A stretch of DNA of 64,000 nucleotides from Misgurnus anguillicaudatus (lineage: Eukaryota; Chordata; Actinopteri; Cypriniformes; Cobitidae): contig NC_073358.2 in the NCBI RefSeq assembly GCF_027580225.2, positions 8,127,501 through 8,191,500 of the forward strand, in the 5' to 3' direction. The notes below the pieces were generated by a model. That model worked only from the letters and a program-made list of their open reading frames with translations, was not told where the DNA came from and did not search any database. This document shows positions 59,147 through 64,000 of this stretch, piece after piece (within the stretch, counting starts at the first letter, position 1; each line of letters begins with the position of its first letter). The translations under genes were made by a program, and so were the position numbers.

Positions 59147-60684
59147 CAGTCGTGGCCAAAAATATTGGCACCCTTGATAAATATGATCAAATAAGGCTGT
59201 GAAAATTCATATGCATTGTTAATCCTTTTGATTTTTTATTTAAAAAATAATAAAAAATATATCCTTTAATTGGATAATAAGAATTTAAAATGGAGGGGAA
59301 ATATCATTATGAAGTGAATGTTTTTCTCAAATACTCGTTGGACACAATTATTAGCACCCCTAGAAATTCTTATTGGTAAAATATCTCTGAAGTATATTCC
59401 CATTCATATTCACAATTTTGAGCACTCCAGCATGATTATAAACATAAAATCATTCAGCTCTGACTTCCTGTTTCACAGAAATATAAAGAGGAGGGGAAAC
59501 AAAGCCTAAATTCCCTTAATCATCCATCACAATGAGAAAAAACAAAGAATATATTTCTGATGTGCAGCAAAAGATAATTGATCTTCACAAATTGGTGAAG
59601 TGGCTTTAAGAAAAGAGCTAGAGCAGTGAAAATTACCATTTACATCATCAGGGTAATAATTAAGAATTGTTACAAAACTGCCTGGAAGAGGACATGTGTC
59701 TATATTGTCCTAATGTCCGGTGAGAAGGAGAGTTTGAATAGCCTCTCTTAGGGTCACAGCTGGAGAATTGAAGAAAATAGTTTTTAAAAAATTGTCAAAC
59801 ACAACCTACATCAACACATGTTGTTTGGGAGGGTTACAAGAAAAATTCTCCTAGCTCATTCAAAAACAAACTAAACCATATTCAGTTATCAGCCATGACT
59901 GGGACTTTAAATGGGAATGGCTTCTAGGATCAAATGAAACTAAAAAAATTGTTTTTTAGCAGCAAACACTCAAGATGGGTTTGGTAAACACAGAGGAAAA
60001 AAAGTACCCCATGTGTAGAATGAAACATACTGCTGTTTTTTTATATTGTGGGCCTATATTTCTGCTGGAGGTTCTGGACATCTTGTTAAAATGTATGGCA
60101 TCATGGATTCTATCAAATACCATCAGATAAAAAATCAGTAAGTGACTGACTCTGTTAGAAATCTTATAATGGGCCATGTTTGGATCTTCCAATCGTACAA
60201 TAACCCAAACACAAACTTCAATAAGAACACAAAAATGGGCCACTGAGCTCAAAACCAAGCTTCTGCTAAAGCCATTCCACTCTTCTGACCTGAACCCCAC
60301 AGAAAATGAGAGGAGTGAACTGAAGAGGAGAAGCACCAACATGGAGCTGGGAATCTAAAGGGTCTGGAATGATTCTGGATGAAGGAATGGTCTCTGATCT
60401 ATTGTCAGGTGTTTTCTTACCTCATCAGGCATTATAGGAGAAAATTTAGACCTGTTAAACTGGCAAATGGAGGTTTTAAAAAGGGTGCCAATAATTTTGG
60501 ACAATGTGTATTAGAGAAAAACATTTATTTCATAATGATATTTCCCCCTATTTCAAATTCTTATTATCCAATGAAAGAATACATTTTTCTGAATTTTTTA
60601 AATAAGGATTAACAATGCAGATGGATTTTCGCAGCCTTGTTTGATCATATTTACCAAGGGTGCCAATATTTTTGGCCACGACTG
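59147..60684 (+). mobile_element. Tc1/mariner-type transposon, degraded
   Basis: The ends CAGTCGTGGCCAAAAATATT and AATATTTTTGGCCACGACTG are perfect inverted repeats over 20 bp, with TA on both sides (59145-59146, 60685-60686). A second inner pair (ATATCATTATGAAGTGAATG / TAATGATATTTC) is also visible. 1538 bp. Confidence 0.95.
59532..60356 (+). pseudogene. Tc1-like transposase pseudogene
   Basis: It starts MRKNKEYISDVQQKIIDLHK after CATCACA, then hits a stop at residue 27 (LVKWL*). Later pieces include the C-terminal HSSDLNPTENERSELKRRS around 60283-60330, with the DLNP.E.E motif of the third catalytic region. Multiple stops and frameshifts make it inactive. The minus-strand 128-codon frame at 59956-60342 is its shadow. 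Confidence 0.88.
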
Positions 60685-60686
60685 TA

Positions 60687-62676
60687 TTACGTTCCAAGTG
60701 AGCACATATTTTGGCTTTGCGTGAAGAAAAAAATATCACTGATAATCTTCTCCTTCACTGGAGTTACAGTCTGATTCTCACATCACAAGACTTGAATGCA
60801 GTTCATGACTCAAATCTGTGCTCCACAGAAGAAATCAAATCATATTGGTTTGGAACGACATGAGGGTGGGAAAATGATGACATAACTATGAACTAGGACA
60901 CAAAAGATTTGTACCCTGATCCTTAAATGCATCTGCCAAATGAACAGCATGTCATCTATAACAACCTACAGTAGAACATTAGCAATCTATTTTTATAACT
61001 TTAACAACTATAATGTCAACAAACAAAATTAATATACAGGTTTTGTCCATTTAACAAAGACTTTGATCTTTAATGTAATCATCTATACATCTGATTTTGC
61101 GAATACAAATATTGTGAACTTGACCAAATGCTACTACTAGGGCTGGGTATCGAGTGTGATATTTTTTAGGCCCCGACCATGTTGCCTTGATACCATCAAG
61201 TATCAAAAAACAATGATTTTTGTTCGATCCCAAAGTTCGATACATAAGTGGTCAATATCATAAATGTGTGTCCAATAAATACATGCCGTTAAACGTGCAT
61301 ATGAAGGGATCTGTTAATTCTATTGCAAATGACTTTTTTACAATAAATTGCCTACTGTTATGCATCGACTGATGTATATCAACACATGTTTTCATACAGA
61401 GGGTTTGATTAAAGCCGCGGGTCTCCAGCAGGTAAACCGGCCCCCTTCCAGGCAAACACACACATCTCACTGACATCCTGTTCCTCGCCTCCTCATTGTT
61501 CTCTTATGACTTCCTGCCGTACCAAATCACATACTCGCCAATGTAAACAACCCTGGGAGAACATAAAGCCAAATGACGATGAAGACAGCGAATATGTCAA
61601 GTCCCGTCCTGCCATCGGTTACATTGAAAAATGCAATGAAGCAACTGTCGGAACACCATTAGCGTTATGAGAACGATACTGTATCACGTTACCAAACAAA
61701 TTAAATCAAACATGTCTGATGGTTTGGAATACAATCTGTCCGACTAAGGGCAAAGGGTGGAAGGTTGGTTTGTTCCTAAACATTCTTTACAGTGCAACTC
61801 AAGTGCAACTTTACCCCAGAGACATTTAAATCAGTCTGGATGGAAACATAAGCACATAAAGGAGCCGAACGGAATGTATAGCACAATTTAGTCCGTGTCT
61901 TATTTTTCATGCCGAAAGGTGAAGAACTATACGCAATCTACAATTTGTCCTCTGATGCAAAGACAGCAAAGGAAAAATGATGTCAGTCTGCAACAAAGGT
62001 TGTGCCGACACAATTTTGTGCCAATTCGTACGTATTTTATGACGTGGATCTGCTTTCAACCCAGAAATATTGGGATTAGGAGCAAGGTTAGGGGTGGTGT
62101 GTCATTTACGTTTTTTTCAAATAATCATACATTTTTGTACGATTTACTTTGTACGAATTCATACAACTTAGCCACCTCGTAAGATATGCACAAAGACCTG
62201 TGACATCAGGTGGGTTATGTTTGCAAATTGCAAGGAGTCTTGTACTTTCTTATGCTATGATTGGGTGCGTTTACATGCACAAAATACGCATAAAAAACAT
62301 CTTATTATGCAAATCTGTTTTCATGCATTTACATGTAAATAAACGGGTATGCAGAAAACAGATTTTGCTTAAGTCGTTCATGAACTTTCCTTGATAAAAA
62401 CTATTTCAGTTCCTATGTTGACTACCAATCAGTCTACTGTCAAGACAATGAACTTGATGGATGAACTTCAGTCATGTTTAATACTTTTTTTATTCTTTTT
62501 TATTATTTAACTCATTAAACATTGGGAATCTTACATAATATCGAGCATTACAGTGATTTTATCAGAAGTAAAGGGTTTAGAAATCACAAATCCTAATACA
62601 GTTTTTTAAAGAAAAGATGGATAGTCAAGATAACAGTGGCCTTTAGGACCCATTTACATTTGCATTTCATTTAGCG
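60687..62676. other. no gene; fragments only
   Basis: A hAT-like terminal piece (AGGGCTGGGTATCGAGTG) is at 61140. 62018-62185 contains AATTCGTACGTATTTTATGA and TACGAATTCATACAA, arms of a foldback repeat. The rest looks unique and AT-rich. Confidence 0.35.
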
Positions 62677-63180
62677 CAGTGCTTCTCAATTATTTTCATG
62701 CCCCCCGTAGGAAGAAGTAAACATTTCGCGCCCCCCCAACTCTCCGCCGCGACTGTAAATAGTATAATTTATCTATAAAATGACACATCTGCAAAACATT
62801 GTATCCTTATTAACATTAAAGAAAACACAAAAAAAGAAATATCGATCAACTTACAGCAAAGAATAACTTTATTAACATTGTTTTTTAGTCTGTAACAGAA
62901 AATACTTAAAATGGATCAATTTGCATGAAAAAAATCAATCCTTGTTTAAATTATAATATTTTTTGACCGTTTGATACTGAAAAATTAAATTAAATATAAT
63001 CAATAAATAATAATAAAAACTCAAGCGGCTTATCAGCGTAATTGGGGTGTAATGTCTTTAAGTGACAGTGCAAAAAAATCACTTCCTGAAAAAGTATTTT
63101 TCCCCAGGGTCTCCCGTGCCCCCCCTGGTGTCGCTTCGAGCCCCCGCTGGGGGTCCCGCCCCACTATTTGAGAAGCACTG
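62677..63180. mobile_element. hAT-type MITE in a conserved fish repeat
   Basis: 504 bp with ends CAGTGCTTCTCAATTATT and ACTATTTGAGAAGCACTG. Perfect 8-bp duplication ATTTAGCG (62669-62676, 63181-63188). C-rich blocks near both ends (GCGCCCCCCC, GCCCCCCCTGG). The host is the TTTGCATTTCATTTAGCGGATGC-type tRNA-like repeat. Confidence 0.95.
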
Positions 63181-63188
63181 ATTTAGCG

Positions 63189-64000
63189 GATGCTTTTATA
63201 CAAAGCGACTTGCAAATGAGAGAGCGTTTACTTGTCACTTATGCTTAACAATCTAGGAAATGTTTTGATTGAAGGTGAATTTGAGATTGAGTTTTCAAAG
63301 CTTCGAGACAAGAAAAGTTGAAACAAGATCTGGTTAGTTATCCAGTAACAGTTTTTTCACAGAGCCTCAGGGAGAACACACTGTACATACGCACACACAA
63401 ATTGCTACACGACAACGTGTCATATGTCAATGCCACACGTAATTCAAACAGGATGTGACATCTACATTTATTACAGAGAAAAACTGTGCTATTGTCTTTC
63501 TATTTATCATGCAAAAATGTCAATCATTTTTCACCTAGGTATACCGATGACATTTAATGCTGAATGTGTTTTTTTATAATAAAGGGAAAACACAATATTT
63601 TCATGGAGTGTAAATGGGTATGCAAAAGCAATTAGAGCAATCTAGCCACATGAGTCATGACTCTATTAAGTTATTAGAAACAAAATGGAAATCTGTACAA
63701 TCAACGTGTGCAATTACCAGCCATGCACAGGACTGGTGGGAGGCTGGAAATAGTACAGATGACATAAGTTTAAGGCTGCTGCTGCTATGACTCATTTTTC
63801 TGCGTTACTTTTACAAGGAAGACCTGCAAAAGAATCTTGCTCCCGGGAGTATAGAAAGGAAGAAAGGCAATTTGGTTCGCATTATGGTAAATAGGTGGGT
63901 TACAAATACATTTATAATAAAATGTGAGTATGAGGAAAAACATAACTGGGGACTATATAAAGAAAAAGAAAGGAAATATCTTGAATATTAGCCGACCCAG
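63189..64000. other. no gene; unique-looking right edge
   Basis: 63189-63225 completes the GCTTTTATACAAAGCGACTT repeat. 63600-63800 holds CATGAGTCATGACTC (AP-1-like TGAGTCA) and GTGCAATTACCAGCC and has no element ends, so it may be conserved noncoding DNA. Confidence 0.3.

Noticed and set aside
59956..60342. 128-codon open frame on minus strand
   Set aside because: Antisense shadow of the Tc1-like transposase remnant.

Overview
This is a vertebrate nuclear-genome window, almost certainly from a teleost and probably cyprinid-like. It has a spliced gene with GT/AG introns, no operons, AT-rich intronic DNA, and many short inverted-repeat DNA transposons plus Tc1-like and hAT-like elements typical of such fish. 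I could not identify the species.

Gene content: one gene is certain, a retinoid X receptor of the RXR-alpha type (rxra; which fish duplicate, aa or ab, is unresolved), read on the minus strand. Eight internal coding exons were placed to the base from splice sites and matching reading phases: 27139-27407 (A/B domain), 13060-13210 (hinge into first zinc finger), 12162-12341 (rest of the DNA-binding domain), 9228-9391 (D hinge), 8045-8174, 5139-5271, 4096-4187 and 975-1080 (ligand-binding domain). All seven junctions join in frame, giving 1225 coding bases (about 408 codons). The last exon (end of helix 10/11, AF-2) lies beyond base 1. The first coding exon is upstream of 27407 and was not found with confidence; a weak candidate is near 48.7 kb. 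The right 36 kb is therefore either a very large first intron or 5' flank.

Layout: 1-27.4 kb is the rxra exon/intron region, with transposon remains in the introns, including a (GA)45 repeat that is itself the pyrimidine tract of one 3' splice site. From 27.4 to 64 kb I see no other supportable protein-coding gene. It holds stacked transposons separated by stretches of apparently unique sequence that could carry regulatory elements. One of these holds a perfect DR1 nuclear-receptor site (AGGTCA-A-AGGTCA) at 50004-50016, the kind of site RXR dimers bind.

Mobile DNA: at least four target-site classes can be read directly. TTAA: 13730-14671, 23589-23825, 25652-26295, 31469-32966, 45731-46651, 54623-56131, 56136-58307. 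TAA/TTA: 2632-3904, 16720-17179, 28326-29101, 56185-56707. 8-bp hAT type: 22159-23422, 41778-42009, 56733-57828, 62677-63180. TA (Tc1/mariner type): 6164-7374, 34949-35277, 59147-60684. Several are nested, and in three cases a second copy in the same window gives the empty site, so insertion order can be deduced. I found no CRISPR, operon, phage or obviously new biological system. The most interesting points are the splice-site microsatellite, the DR1 site, the zinc-finger Met-to-Thr change and the nested-transposon stratigraphy.
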